NCBI RefSeq assembly: GCF_023716665.1
Contig: NZ_CP071860.1
Location: 1,674,001-1,738,000, forward strand
DNA length: 64,000 nucleotides
Origin: Vibrio sp. SCSIO 43135
Lineage (GTDB): Bacteria > Pseudomonadota > Gammaproteobacteria > Enterobacterales > Vibrionaceae
Reading direction: 5' to 3'
Positions 1-8,657 of this stretch are shown piece after piece (positions within the stretch are counted from its first letter, which is position 1; every line of letters starts with the position of its first letter). The notes beneath the pieces are model-generated. The model was not told the origin of the DNA. It saw nothing but the letters and a program-made list of their open reading frames with translations, and ran no database searches. The position numbers and the translations under genes are program-made.

Positions 1-804
1 AAACGGAAAGTCGAGAATAACGAGGTTGAACACCTCTTTATATTGATTGGCAATGGTATGTGGCACTACCCCAACCGCATCGCTGTATGACACCGCTGCC
101 ATCATGCCAAGCAGCGATTTGTGCTCGCTGTAAACCTTACGTTGCGGCAGTACGCCCTCGGTTATCCAGTCAACAAATTTCAGGTTAAATCGAGTCATAT
201 CAAACAGGGCATGACGTTCCGCCAGATACGCTTCTTTACTGATGGTATCGGCGTTAAGCCTTGGGTGATCTTTGTGAGTAATACAACATAGACTGTCGCG
301 CATAATGATCTGCGACCGAAACACTCTGCTATTGGGTGCATTCACATCAACCACAACATCCACTTTTTCCGCTGTCAGATCTTCACTGATTTGCTCTTCG
401 TTAGCCGGCAAATCAATCAACACAACCTCAATTGAACTGTCTTTTAAGACTTTATCGATTTTTTGCCGCAAGTCATGAATCAAGGCTTCATGGCAATAAA
501 TCACGAATCTCCGCCTAGCGGTCGCAGGATCGAACTCCTGAATACCTTCCATCACCCCTTCAATATCCAGAAGCGGGCCTTGCAAACTCAGATAAAAGTC
601 TTGGGCGAATCGAGTCGGCTTTATGCCTCGGCCCGTACGAGCAAACAGTTCGTGCCCAACGCTGTCTTTGAGGCGATTGAGTGCATTACTGACAGCAGAT
701 TGAGTTAAATCCAATTGCTCGGCAGCACGTGTTACCGATTCCTGCTCATAGGCAGAAATAAACACACGCAATAGATTAAGATCGAACTTGTTAGGCTGGG
801 ACAT
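1..804 (-). CDS. LysR-family transcriptional regulator, 3' end outside the window
   Basis: The first 268 codons of a LysR regulator, starting at ATG 802-804 and running off the left edge without a stop. The N-terminal winged helix (about residues 8-66) has the classic arrangement, with VTRAAEQLDLTQSAVSNALN as recognition region. The rest is the periplasmic-binding-like effector domain, so little is missing at the C-terminus. It is divergent from the two-component operon at 1042 across 237 bases in which I see no convincing operator. LysR proteins usually control a divergent neighbour, but no specific target or ligand can be read here. Confidence 0.9.
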   Translation of the reverse strand, partial: MSQPNKFDLNLLRVFISAYEQESVTRAAEQLDLTQSAVSNALNRLKDSVGHELFARTGRGIKPTRFAQDFYLSLQGPLLDIEGVMEGIQEFDPATARRRFVIYCHEALIHDLRQKIDKVLKDSSIEVVLIDLPANEEQISEDLTAEKVDVVVDVNAPNSRVFRSQIIMRDSLCCITHKDHPRLNADTISKEAYLAERHALFDMTRFNLKFVDWITEGVLPQRKVYSEHKSLLGMMAAVSYSDAVGVVPHTIANQYKEVFNLVILDFPF

Positions 805-1041
805 CACACTCTCGTTGTGGAATCGCGGTAGTTTAAGTATCGAGAATTAATAGTAATTCTCAAGTAAATTTATGTCATTTCTTGGCCGTATCTATTTTCT
901 TATCCTCCTCAATAAAAAAATGACAAGTTCACGCAATTTTTCCGCACGCCATTTGCATCAATCTATTTTCTACATACACTTTGAAAGCACCTGTTTAATT
1001 TCTCGGCGAACTTCCTCTCGCCCTAAACAAAAGAACCCACA

Positions 1042-1713
1042 ATGAAGATACTGATTGTCGACGACAGCCACAGCGTTGCTGAAACCATTGCCGACTACCT
1101 CGAATTAATGGGCATGACGATAGACTGCGCTTACCACGGTGAGGCAGCCTTACGCTTGGTACAAGAAAATCACTACGATGTCATTATCATGGACGTCATG
1201 ATGCCCAAGCTAGATGGCATTTCGGCGGTTAAAAAATTACGCGAAGAACTGTTCTGTAATACGCCAATCTTGTTTCTGACCGCCAAAGACACGCTAGAAG
1301 ACAAAGTCGCGGCATTCGGCGCAGGTGGCGATGACTACTTACTCAAACCTTTTGCGATGGAAGAGCTGGTCATGCGCCTTAAAGCCTTAGCAGTACGTGG
1401 CCCAAGGCTCGATACAGGAAAGCTCACTTTTGCCGACATTACCTACGATACTCAAACCGAGAACGTGACCCGATCAGGCTCAGTGATCAAGCTCAGCCGC
1501 ATTCAATTACAAATACTCAAGGTACTACTCAAGCAGGCACCTGCTATTGTCAGTCGCCAACAAGTGATTGAATCCGTTTGGGGAGAAGACGCACCGAACA
1601 GCGATGCACTGCGCAGCCACATCTACGGCCTACGCACCGCTTTGGACAAAGGGTTTGAAGAAACAAGGTTGGAGACCATACATGGCCAAGGCTATCGACT
1701 TAAACAGCAGTAA
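1042..1713 (+). CDS. OmpR-family response regulator
   Basis: A 223-residue two-component response regulator. The receiver domain (1-118) has the acidic pair D7/D8, phospho-acceptor D51 in IIMDVMMPK and the conserved Lys of LLKPF. A winged-helix OmpR/PhoB DNA-binding domain follows (about 125-221). Its partner kinase overlaps its 3' end by 32 bases, so the two are translationally coupled. The next genes are an outer-membrane barrel and a YgiW-like protein. In E. coli ygiW lies beside qseBC, which suggests, but does not prove, a QseB/PmrA-like envelope-sensing role. Candidate binding repeats lie at 3073-3099. Confidence 0.93.
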   Translation: MKILIVDDSHSVAETIADYLELMGMTIDCAYHGEAALRLVQENHYDVIIMDVMMPKLDGISAVKKLREELFCNTPILFLTAKDTLEDKVAAFGAGGDDYLLKPFAMEELVMRLKALAVRGPRLDTGKLTFADITYDTQTENVTRSGSVIKLSRIQLQILKVLLKQAPAIVSRQQVIESVWGEDAPNSDALRSHIYGLRTALDKGFEETRLETIHGQGYRLKQQ

Positions 1714-2974
1714 AAGCAGTAGCAAAAAGTACTACCCCAGTATTTACCGCACCATTCGCTGGAGTTTTGGCATTGTCACTCTCGCCATGTTTGGGCTGTT
1801 TTGGGGGGTGATCTACATGGCTGAAAATCAGTTGGAGGTCATCAGCTTACATCACTGGCTTGATACCGAAGCCTCCACCTACACCACCAATTACATCAAA
1901 TATGGTGAAGACACCCCCCTGCCAAATCAAAGCGAATTTACCAGCTATTGGAGCAAACAAGCGTTGCCCGACTGGCTCAAGCAATACAACCAACCAGGGT
2001 TCTATGAGCACTTACTGGGAGAAGAAGACAAGCATTTTATCGTCATTCAACATCCTTCGGGAGAAGGGCTCATGTATCTACTGTTTGAAGATGACGCCGA
2101 TGATTACCTAGATGCGTATGAAGACAATCTGCACAACTCTATTTTCATGATGGGAACCATTGTTTCACTATTAATCTTCGCTTATGGCGTCTACATGGTT
2201 CGCTCTATTTCAAAGCCCTTGTTACAGATCGAGCAAAAGATTTCGATGATGTCTCCCGATAAACAAGACTTCACCGTCGATACCCGCTTTGCTGAATCAC
2301 GCAAAATTGAACAAGCGCTTCTCAATAGCAAACGGGATATTGCGGGTTACTTTCAGCGGGAAAAAGAGTTCAGCCGCTTTGCTTCACATGAGCTTCGCAC
2401 TCCAATCATGGTAATTCAGGGCTCTTCAGAACTGCTAGAAAAAGTACCCGACATGCCGAGTGTCGCGAACAAAGCCGTAAAGCGTATTCAAGTAGCTGGT
2501 GAAGAAATGAAAGTGCTCACTGAAACCTTTCTGCTGCTCGGCAAAGAGAGCATCGACGCGAACTATTTTGATCATCACTACTTAGAAACCGTTCTTGAGC
2601 AGCAGGTGGTTCAGCTTGAGCCTTTGTTTGCCAAACAAGGAGCGAGTTACCAAATAAAGATCTCGGAATCAGCCACAATAAACGCACCAGAAAGCTTCAT
2701 TACGGTAGTGATCAACAATTTGATAAAGAATGCCTTTAGCTACAGCATCGGCGATATCAACATTGAGTTAGAGGGCTCCCAGCTGCGCATCACCAATCGC
2801 CATGAAGGCCAAGATACCTACAACGCAGGGTACGGCTGTGGGCTGGCTATTGTAGAGCGAATTTGTCAGCGAATGGAGTGGAATTTCGACACACTAGACG
2901 ATGGCACTCAATTTGTTGCCCGCGTCGATTTTCAATCTCTTTCAGAAAAATCCCTTTCAGAAAAAATCACCTAG
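1682..2974 (+). CDS. Membrane sensor histidine kinase
   Basis: A 430-residue kinase paired with the regulator just upstream. An open frame extends back to 1568, but that part overlaps the regulator; the ATG at 1682 gives a short cytoplasmic leader followed by transmembrane helix 1 (about 25-45). A periplasmic sensor region of about 110 residues rich in acidic amino acids (EDDADDYLDAYEDN) follows, then transmembrane helix 2. The HisKA domain carries His236 in FASHELRTP, and the ATPase domain shows an N box (VINNLIKNA) and a G box (GYGCGLAIVE). The acidic sensor region could bind cations or cationic peptides; that is inference. The last codons are a near-perfect 15-base tandem duplication encoding SLSEKSLSEK. 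Confidence 0.92.
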   Translation: MAKAIDLNSSKSSSKKYYPSIYRTIRWSFGIVTLAMFGLFWGVIYMAENQLEVISLHHWLDTEASTYTTNYIKYGEDTPLPNQSEFTSYWSKQALPDWLKQYNQPGFYEHLLGEEDKHFIVIQHPSGEGLMYLLFEDDADDYLDAYEDNLHNSIFMMGTIVSLLIFAYGVYMVRSISKPLLQIEQKISMMSPDKQDFTVDTRFAESRKIEQALLNSKRDIAGYFQREKEFSRFASHELRTPIMVIQGSSELLEKVPDMPSVANKAVKRIQVAGEEMKVLTETFLLLGKESIDANYFDHHYLETVLEQQVVQLEPLFAKQGASYQIKISESATINAPESFITVVINNLIKNAFSYSIGDINIELEGSQLRITNRHEGQDTYNAGYGCGLAIVERICQRMEWNFDTLDDGTQFVARVDFQSLSEKSLSEKIT

Positions 2975-2996
2975 CGATCAGTTCGCTACCTAACCT

Positions 2997-3026
2997 CCAC
3001 ACGTTGAATCACTTTTTAACGTGTGG
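2997..3026 (+). terminator. Hairpin after the two-component operon
   Basis: Inverted repeat CCACACGTT (2997-3005) and AACGTGTGG (3018-3026), 23 bases after the kinase stop. The following sequence is ggcttaattt, so the U tract is poor; it may be a weak terminator separating the kinase from the porin-like gene. Confidence 0.55.
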
Positions 3027-3072
3027 GGCTTAATTTAGCTTCCGCTCCAGTTTTTAAAATTAATTCTAGGTT

Positions 3073-3099
3073 TTCACGTTTCTTCACGATCGCTTCACA
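3073..3099 (+). promoter_or_regulatory. Three phased TTCAC repeats, candidate response-regulator sites
   Basis: TTCACG at 3073, TTCACG at 3083 and TTCACA at 3094: direct repeats with 10 and 11 base steps, about one helical turn apart, some 50-75 bases upstream of the start codon at 3148. OmpR/PhoB-type regulators typically bind such phased direct repeats. The adjacent regulator gene (1042) is the obvious candidate partner. No binding evidence is available. Confidence 0.55.
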
Positions 3100-3147
3100 C
3101 TCGATACCGCATAGTAGCCTCATGACAATTAATGAGGCAGCATCACA

Positions 3148-3801
3148 ATGAACAAAACACTGATTTCTTTCTTACTGGCAAGCGCATTCTCGAGTGCCGC
3201 CGTGGCTTCTCCATACTTAGGTTTGGAATACGGTTATGGCACAACAAACCATGATTACAACGCAAACTTTGCGTCTGATAACGTAGCGTTAGATCCAAGT
3301 AATGAAGAGGGTGTATTTGGTGCATTTGCGGGTTACTCATTCAATGAAAAGTGGGCAATAGAGTTTGGCTATAACCAATACGAGCTCGACGATGGTCACT
3401 CACAATACAACGGTACCGTCCCACTTCCGGACGGAGAATATCATCAAGAGACAGAGTGGGATGCATCAGTAAAAGCTAAACAATTCACCATCGCGCCTGT
3501 CTATACACACGCATTCAACGATAAATGGACCATGAAGGTCAAAGCGGGCCTCACTTACACCCAATACACCACCAGCCAAAGCAAGGAAGAAGAATTCGAG
3601 TTAGTCACCAACGATGATAACGAATTCACCAATACGCTGGTGCATGAGAAAAAAGATTTCAATGAGGTTGGAGGGGTAGTAGCAGTGGGTGCCGAGTATG
3701 CTATTTTGCCGCAGTTGACCTTGGGTGCAAACGCCAAATATCAGCTCGACAGATTTGCCAATACGGCGTCGCTCAACGTTTCAACCACTTACTACTTCTA
3801 A
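3148..3801 (+). CDS. Outer-membrane beta-barrel protein (OmpA/AcfA-like barrel)
   Basis: 217 residues with a Sec signal peptide (about 1-20, ending AVA/SPY) and alternating aromatic beta strands throughout, ending in YYF as outer-membrane barrels do. The size and the opening YLGLEYGYGTT resemble the small 8-stranded barrels annotated as AcfA-family or OmpW/OmpX-like in vibrios; I cannot decide between these. It follows three phased repeats likely bound by the response regulator at 1042 and is 32 bases ahead of the YgiW-like gene, so the two probably form one transcript under envelope-stress control. The function could be adhesion, membrane barrier or a small-molecule channel. Confidence 0.82.
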   Translation: MNKTLISFLLASAFSSAAVASPYLGLEYGYGTTNHDYNANFASDNVALDPSNEEGVFGAFAGYSFNEKWAIEFGYNQYELDDGHSQYNGTVPLPDGEYHQETEWDASVKAKQFTIAPVYTHAFNDKWTMKVKAGLTYTQYTTSQSKEEEFELVTNDDNEFTNTLVHEKKDFNEVGGVVAVGAEYAILPQLTLGANAKYQLDRFANTASLNVSTTYYF

Positions 3802-3833
3802 TTTTTTAGTTTTAATAATAAGAGAATCCAAAC

Positions 3834-4169
3834 ATGAAAAAAGTATTGTTCGCTTCTGCACTAATTCTAATTTCAAACACTGCATTCGCTGCGTTTAACG
3901 GCCCACAAGCACAAGGCATCAACACAGTTTCTGCCGCACTTGAGGCAAAAGACGACAGCTACGTAGAACTTACAGGTAACATTGTAGAATCACTTGGCAA
4001 TGAAACTTACCTATTCAAAGACCAAACTGGCGAGATCCAAATCGAAATCGACCACGAAGACTGGATGGGTCAAGACGTCGCGCCAGCAGATACCGTGGTT
4101 ATTCGTGGTGAAGTCGATTCAGAGTGGACCACCAGCCAAATCGACGTTGACGCCATCAAAAAGCTGTAA
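3834..4169 (+). CDS. YgiW/YdeI-type BOF (OB-fold) periplasmic stress protein
   Basis: A 111-residue secreted protein: signal peptide 1-19 (NTAFA/AFNGP), then a small OB-fold of the NirD/YgiW/YdeI family with the typical VELTGNIVESLGNETYLFKD, GEIQIEID and DTVVIRGEVD segments. Homologues in enteric bacteria contribute to resistance to peroxide, metals and cationic peptides. It sits directly after the outer-membrane barrel and a two-component pair, mirroring the ygiW-qseBC neighbourhood of E. coli. The start ATG has an AAGAGAATCC-type ribosome site. Confidence 0.9.
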   Translation: MKKVLFASALILISNTAFAAFNGPQAQGINTVSAALEAKDDSYVELTGNIVESLGNETYLFKDQTGEIQIEIDHEDWMGQDVAPADTVVIRGEVDSEWTTSQIDVDAIKKL

Positions 4170-4232
4170 TCACAACATCACAAAGATAAAAGTCATAAGG
4201 ACATGATTTTTATCGCCCTAATTTGCAGACTC

Positions 4233-5123
4233 CTACGACTCTTTCCAGTCTTTAAGCGCCTGAATATACTCAGGACCAATCCCGCAGCAACCACCTATGA
4301 CCGTGGCACCCAATTGATGCCATTGACTGGCGTAATCGACAAACTCTTCGCAGCTCAACTCTCGCATTGATTGCATGGTATCGTTGGCTTCATGTTCCGA
4401 TCCAATGGGAGTGAAATTGTTGGCATACACACCAATTTCTAGTGTCATACCTTTTTGCTTCATCACTACCTTAGTATCTTTGATCGCTTGCGCCATTACC
4501 TCTGGCACAGAACAGTTAAACATCACGCCAGCGGCATTAGCGCTGCACAGCGCCTCGATGGCTGAAGTCACCGCTTCACCCGAACGCAATAACGCCTGAG
4601 GAGAAACCGTATCTTCCAGTGAGAACGCGTAGTAACAATCTTTGCTCGATGCTTGGAGAACAGAATGGATCGCGTGAAGTTCTTCAAGAGAAGAAATAGT
4701 TTCAGCCAGCCAAATATCAACAAAAGGATCTTGCGCGGCAAAAAGGTCTGTAAAAATCTCTACGCCTTGTTGTGGCTGAAACAAGTCTGGGCGATAACTG
4801 CCAAACGCTGGGGGAATAGCGCCAGCTACTACAACCTTGTGATTGCTGTTATCTGCAACGTTTCGAGCAATCTGAGCCGCTTGTGCAGCTAGCTTCTTGC
4901 CGTCTGATTGATACAGATCGTCACCCAAGTGAAACGGTACACACGCGTAACTGTTGGCGATAATAATTTGCGCTCCCGCATCGACAAAATGCTGATGCGC
5001 CTGAGTCACAAAATGTGGCGACTCAATCAGAGCTTGCGCACTCCATAGGGGTTGCGAAAACGGCGCCCCCATTCGCTTGAGCTCACGGCCCATTCCACCG
5101 TCTAGGATAGTGACTGCTTTCAT
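4233..5123 (-). CDS. Homocysteine S-methyltransferase family protein (MmuM-like)
   Basis: A 296-residue methyltransferase barrel. It opens VTILDGGMGRELKRMG, which is the family's N-terminal motif, and carries the zinc-binding cysteines as a first Cys in MFNCSVPEV and the Cys pair in VIGGCCGIGPEYI. Enzymes of this family transfer a methyl group from S-methylmethionine or betaine-like donors to homocysteine. The open frame reaches 5147, but the ATG at 5123 is preceded by AAGG at suitable distance and gives the family's usual start. No S-methylmethionine permease is adjacent. It is divergent from the TetR-dehydrogenase operon, and the operators at 5216-5261 could affect both directions. Confidence 0.88.
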   Translation of the reverse strand: MKAVTILDGGMGRELKRMGAPFSQPLWSAQALIESPHFVTQAHQHFVDAGAQIIIANSYACVPFHLGDDLYQSDGKKLAAQAAQIARNVADNSNHKVVVAGAIPPAFGSYRPDLFQPQQGVEIFTDLFAAQDPFVDIWLAETISSLEELHAIHSVLQASSKDCYYAFSLEDTVSPQALLRSGEAVTSAIEALCSANAAGVMFNCSVPEVMAQAIKDTKVVMKQKGMTLEIGVYANNFTPIGSEHEANDTMQSMRELSCEEFVDYASQWHQLGATVIGGCCGIGPEYIQALKDWKES

Positions 5124-5215
5124 ACTAACCTTCATTCCATGATTCAATTAGTAAGAATACTCAACCATCTCATGATTCGGGTCAAATGGTTATCTCGGCA
5201 AACATTTTGACAAAG

Positions 5216-5261
5216 GTAGAACGTTTATTCTACCATTGCAAAAGTAGAACAAACGTTCTAC
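5216..5261. promoter_or_regulatory. Twin palindromic operators, probably for the TetR regulator
   Basis: Two 18-base dyads: GTAGAACGTTTATTCTAC at 5216-5233 and GTAGAACAAACGTTCTAC at 5244-5261, 28 bases apart start to start. The GTAGAA/TTCTAC arms are identical in both. They lie 60-105 bases before the TetR start (5321) and 93 bases from the start of the divergent methyltransferase. Spacing and symmetry fit autoregulation by the adjacent TetR protein. Confidence 0.75.
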
Positions 5262-5320
5262 CCACTCTTCACCAAACAAATCGCCAACCATTTTATGTGG
5301 CAGAAAAGAGAGCCAATGTA

Positions 5321-5842
5321 ATGAGCACCGAGCTAAAACAACAGATTGCACAGAAGCTGGAGATCGCGTTTAGCCAATATGGCTTCGCCGAACCCAGCGT
5401 GTCTAAACTGCAGAAATCGTGTGATGTGAGCCTTCGTACCTTGTACAAATACTATCCATCGAAAGAAGATATGATCGCGGCAGCTCTTGAATTTCGCCAT
5501 CAAAGATACTTAGCGAGACTCGTTAGTGAACCTTCCATGAGTGGCTTAGCTGCAATTAATCACTGTATAGAACAGCTCGAAGACTGGATGAAAAATCATG
5601 CTCCTAATGGCTGTATGTCGAGTTTGGCTATCGCCTCTTTTCCGGAAAACGCCACCATTGCCAGTGTCGTCTCAGAGCACAAACAGGCAGTTCGTCGCCA
5701 TTTAATCGAGTTGACGGGGAACACAGACACAGGAAATTCACTGTTTTTAATTCATGAGGGGATATCCGCGACTTGGCCAGTATTGGGTTCACAGTCCATC
5801 GATATCGCAAAAGCAATGATCACTGAATTAGTCGAGGTATAA
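5321..5842 (+). CDS. TetR-family transcriptional regulator
   Basis: A 173-residue regulator with an N-terminal TetR helix-turn-helix (about 8-52; VSKLQKSCDVSLRTLYKYYPSKEDM) and a short ligand domain. The frame is open back to 5186, but that part covers the twin operator, so ATG 5321 is the better start. It ends one base before the GTG start of the dehydrogenase at 5844, so the two are coupled. The model is repression of its own operon, and perhaps of the divergent methyltransferase, relieved by an electrophile or quinone-like ligand. The ligand is inference. Confidence 0.88.
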   Translation: MSTELKQQIAQKLEIAFSQYGFAEPSVSKLQKSCDVSLRTLYKYYPSKEDMIAAALEFRHQRYLARLVSEPSMSGLAAINHCIEQLEDWMKNHAPNGCMSSLAIASFPENATIASVVSEHKQAVRRHLIELTGNTDTGNSLFLIHEGISATWPVLGSQSIDIAKAMITELVEV

Positions 5843-5843
5843 C

Positions 5844-6893
5844 GTGAGCAAACTACCCAACACAATGCACGCCGTACAAATGATAGGGCATGGTGGATAT
5901 GAAATGTTGCAGTATTCAGAGACTGTCGCGATCCCAAGCCCGAAACCAGACCAAGTGCTTATTAGAGTAAAAGCGGCTGGAGTAAACAATACCGATATCA
6001 ATACACGTATCGGTTGGTATTCGAAAGGCGACAATCAAGCCGAAGATGCCAGCTGGAGCGGTGAAGCACTTAAGTTACCTAGAGTTCAAGGAGCAGACAT
6101 TTGCGGTGAGATCGTTGCTGTTGGCGGCAAAATTGATGCAAACCGTATCGGACAACGAGTGTTGGTGGAGCCTTGTCTATCCCAAGTCGAAGGTTCGCGA
6201 CCTAAGATTCCTTGGTATATCGGTTCAGAATGTGACGGCGGATTTGCGCAGTATGCGGTGGTGGATTCGGTCCACGCTTATCACATCAACTCGTCTTTAT
6301 CCGATGTTGAATTAGCGTCCTTCCCTTGCTCCTATTCCACAGCAGAAAACATGCTCACCCGAGCAAGAGTAAGCCAAGACGATCGAGTGCTTATCTCTGG
6401 TGCTTCAGGTGGAGTTGGTTCTGCGGCCATCCAACTAGCCAAAGCTCGCGGTGCGTATGTGATTGCAATAACCAGCCCAAGCAAAAGTGACCACGTAAAA
6501 GCGTTGGGCGCTGACCAAACCGTTAGCCGAACAGACTTACTCCCTGAAGTATTAGGTCACAATAGTATCGACGTCGTCATCGATTTAGTCGCAGGCGACG
6601 CTTGGCCTCAGTTTCTGGATGTTCTTAGGCACAAAGGTCGCTATGCCGTGTCTGGCGCGATAGGTGGCGCTATGGTCAACTTAGATGTGAGAACCTTGTA
6701 CCTCAAGGACTTAAGCTTTTTCGGATGTACCGTTCTAGAACCCGAAGTATTCCAAAATCTTGTTAATCGCATTGAAAGCAATCATATCAAGCCGATCGTC
6801 GCACGTACTTTCGCGCTCAAAGAGATTCAAGCAGCTCAAGAGTTCTTCCTAGCTAAGAGCCACGTGGGTAAGGTGGTATTAACCGTCGAGTAA
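5844..6893 (+). CDS. Zinc-type alcohol dehydrogenase / quinone oxidoreductase family (MDR)
   Basis: 349 residues of the medium-chain dehydrogenase/reductase superfamily. The N-terminal GroES-like domain has VLIRVKAAGVNNTDINTR, and the Rossmann domain has the nucleotide loop SGASGGVGSAAIQLAK. The glycine pattern GGVG fits NADPH use as in quinone oxidoreductases. Cysteines of the structural-zinc lobe are not arranged as in classic zinc alcohol dehydrogenases, so a zinc-free oxidoreductase is likely. The start is GTG at 5844 with GAGGT just upstream; an internal ATG lies 7 codons in. It is co-transcribed with the TetR gene. Confidence 0.85.
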   Translation: MSKLPNTMHAVQMIGHGGYEMLQYSETVAIPSPKPDQVLIRVKAAGVNNTDINTRIGWYSKGDNQAEDASWSGEALKLPRVQGADICGEIVAVGGKIDANRIGQRVLVEPCLSQVEGSRPKIPWYIGSECDGGFAQYAVVDSVHAYHINSSLSDVELASFPCSYSTAENMLTRARVSQDDRVLISGASGGVGSAAIQLAKARGAYVIAITSPSKSDHVKALGADQTVSRTDLLPEVLGHNSIDVVIDLVAGDAWPQFLDVLRHKGRYAVSGAIGGAMVNLDVRTLYLKDLSFFGCTVLEPEVFQNLVNRIESNHIKPIVARTFALKEIQAAQEFFLAKSHVGKVVLTVE

Positions 6894-6899
6894 AGCACT

Positions 6900-6930
6900 G
6901 TAGGGCGGCTTTGTATTGAAGCAGCCCTAC
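6900..6930. terminator. Hairpin between convergent genes
   Basis: GTAGGGCGGCTT (6900-6911) and AAGCAGCCCTAC (6919-6930) form a stem with one mismatch and a 7-base loop in the 40-base gap between the dehydrogenase and the convergent ABC ATPase. There is no long U tract in either direction; it is probably a shared weak terminator. Confidence 0.6.
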
Positions 6931-6933
6931 TTA

Positions 6934-7695
6934 TTAACGACGGTAGTACAATGAAATTCGATTTCCTTCAATCTCTTGCACAATAAAAGGAATTTCGTAG
7001 ATAGAACCAAGCACTTGGGCATCAATCACTTCACCAACCGTACCCGACTTAATCACTTCACCCAACTTCATTGCGACAATATGATCGGAATAGCATGACG
7101 CAAAATTAATGTCATGAATGACGATAACAACCGCCTTATTCTTTTCTTCCGCCAATTTTTGCAGCGTCGCCATAATGTCGACTGAGTGTTTAATATCTAG
7201 ATTATTCAGTGGTTCATCAAGAAAGATATAGTCGGTGTCTTGAGCGACAACCATCGCAATAAACGCCATTTGACGCTGACCACCAGACAGCTGATCAATA
7301 AAGCGGTCTTGCAAATGCCCGATCTCAAGGTGCTGCATTGATTCATCGATAATACGATGATCTTCCTCAGTCAATCTCCCTTGGGAATAGGGAAAACGGC
7401 CAAATGCTACTAGATCTCGCACAGTAAAACGCATATTGAGGTTGTTGGATTGCCTCAGTACAGACAAGCGCTTAGCGAGTGCTTCACTGCTCCACTTTTC
7501 AAGAGGTTGCTCACCAATCAATACCGTTCCTGCATCACTATCCGTTAGGCGACTTGCCATTGAAAGCAGTGTACTTTTTCCCGCTCCATTTGGGCCAATA
7601 ATACTGGTCACTTTACCTAACGGGAACAGAGCATCCGCATTCTTTACAACGTATTTATCGTTGTATTTTTTACTTAAGCCTTGGATACGAATCAT
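6934..7695 (-). CDS. vctC: Ferric-siderophore ABC transporter ATPase (VctC-like)
   Basis: 253 residues of an iron-chelate ABC ATPase with Walker A GPNGAGKST (about 33-41), signature LSGGQRQM, Walker B YIFLDEP and the switch His in VIVIHDINFA. It powers import of ferric siderophore across the inner membrane through the two permeases encoded just upstream. It is the last gene of a four-gene operon ordered binding protein, permease, permease, ATPase, as in the V. cholerae vctPDGC and V. anguillarum fat systems. The vct name is assigned by order and resemblance, not by search. Confidence 0.88.
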   Translation of the reverse strand: MIRIQGLSKKYNDKYVVKNADALFPLGKVTSIIGPNGAGKSTLLSMASRLTDSDAGTVLIGEQPLEKWSSEALAKRLSVLRQSNNLNMRFTVRDLVAFGRFPYSQGRLTEEDHRIIDESMQHLEIGHLQDRFIDQLSGGQRQMAFIAMVVAQDTDYIFLDEPLNNLDIKHSVDIMATLQKLAEEKNKAVVIVIHDINFASCYSDHIVAMKLGEVIKSGTVGEVIDAQVLGSIYEIPFIVQEIEGNRISLYYRR

Positions 7696-7706
7696 GGGAG
7701 TAAACC

Positions 7707-8657
7707 TTAATCGAATTTATTATTCATCAATAGCAGGAGGAAATATCCGCCACCAACGAAGTTGATTATTACGCTGATGGTGGTATCAAAGTCGAATAGA
7801 TTTTCTACCACCCACTGCCCTCCAGACAGCAAAACCACAGCTAACAGAGAACTGGCAACAATTAACAGGCGATGCTGATAACCGGTAAAGATTTGGCGTG
7901 TTAAAGCCACGACGATCAAGCCAAAAAATAGAATAGGACCAACCAATGCAGTTGAAATGGACACCATTAAAGTAATCACAAACATCACTTGCATGATCAG
8001 CTTATGAGTATTTATTCCAAGACTTTTGGCATTATCGATTCCTAGCCACATAACATCTAATTTGGAAGACAACCTAATAAGAAAACTGCCACACAGGAGC
8101 AAAGGAATGACACACCAGTAGACTAACTCGTTGTTAATGTTATTAAAGCTGGCGAACATTGAACCCTGAATAAAAGTAAATTCATCTGGATCTGTCACCA
8201 TGGTAAAGAAGCCAGTTACACTGCTAAACAGACTGCTCAATACAATGCCAATCAACAGTAAGGTAAAGATATTGCGTTGACGCCCCCGGAAGTAAAAACT
8301 GAACAATGTCATCGCACAGACAATCATGATTACGGTAGACAACACAAAATTCAATTGACTGTTGATCACCAGCGCACTGAACCCACCAAACGCCGCCACC
8401 AACAAAACTTGAATCATGACATACAGAGAATCAAACCCGAGAACCGAAGGCGTCAGTATTCGGTTGTTGGTGATGGTTTGAAAAACAAGCGAAGACGACG
8501 CAATAGCGATAGCTGCAAGCACAATGGCCAGTACTTTCGGAATACGACGAGACAAGAAGAACTGATAGTTATCGACGGTAAGGCCTTTACCAATAAACAA
8601 TGCGCAGATACACAGTGCAGCCACCGCAAGCAGAACTATTTTGATGGAATCACGCAT
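7707..8657 (-). CDS. vctG: Ferric-siderophore ABC permease (VctG-like)
   Basis: A 316-residue FecCD-family permease with about nine to ten hydrophobic helices and the typical SRRIPKVLAIVLAAIAIASS near the N-terminus. It pairs with the permease just upstream, which it overlaps by 8 bases (8650-8657), so translation is coupled; the ATPase gene follows 11 bases later. The transported substrate is most likely a ferric catecholate, judged from the TonB-dependent receptor at 11853. Confidence 0.87.
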   Translation of the reverse strand: MRDSIKIVLLAVAALCICALFIGKGLTVDNYQFFLSRRIPKVLAIVLAAIAIASSSLVFQTITNNRILTPSVLGFDSLYVMIQVLLVAAFGGFSALVINSQLNFVLSTVIMIVCAMTLFSFYFRGRQRNIFTLLLIGIVLSSLFSSVTGFFTMVTDPDEFTFIQGSMFASFNNINNELVYWCVIPLLLCGSFLIRLSSKLDVMWLGIDNAKSLGINTHKLIMQVMFVITLMVSISTALVGPILFFGLIVVALTRQIFTGYQHRLLIVASSLLAVVLLSGGQWVVENLFDFDTTISVIINFVGGGYFLLLLMNNKFD

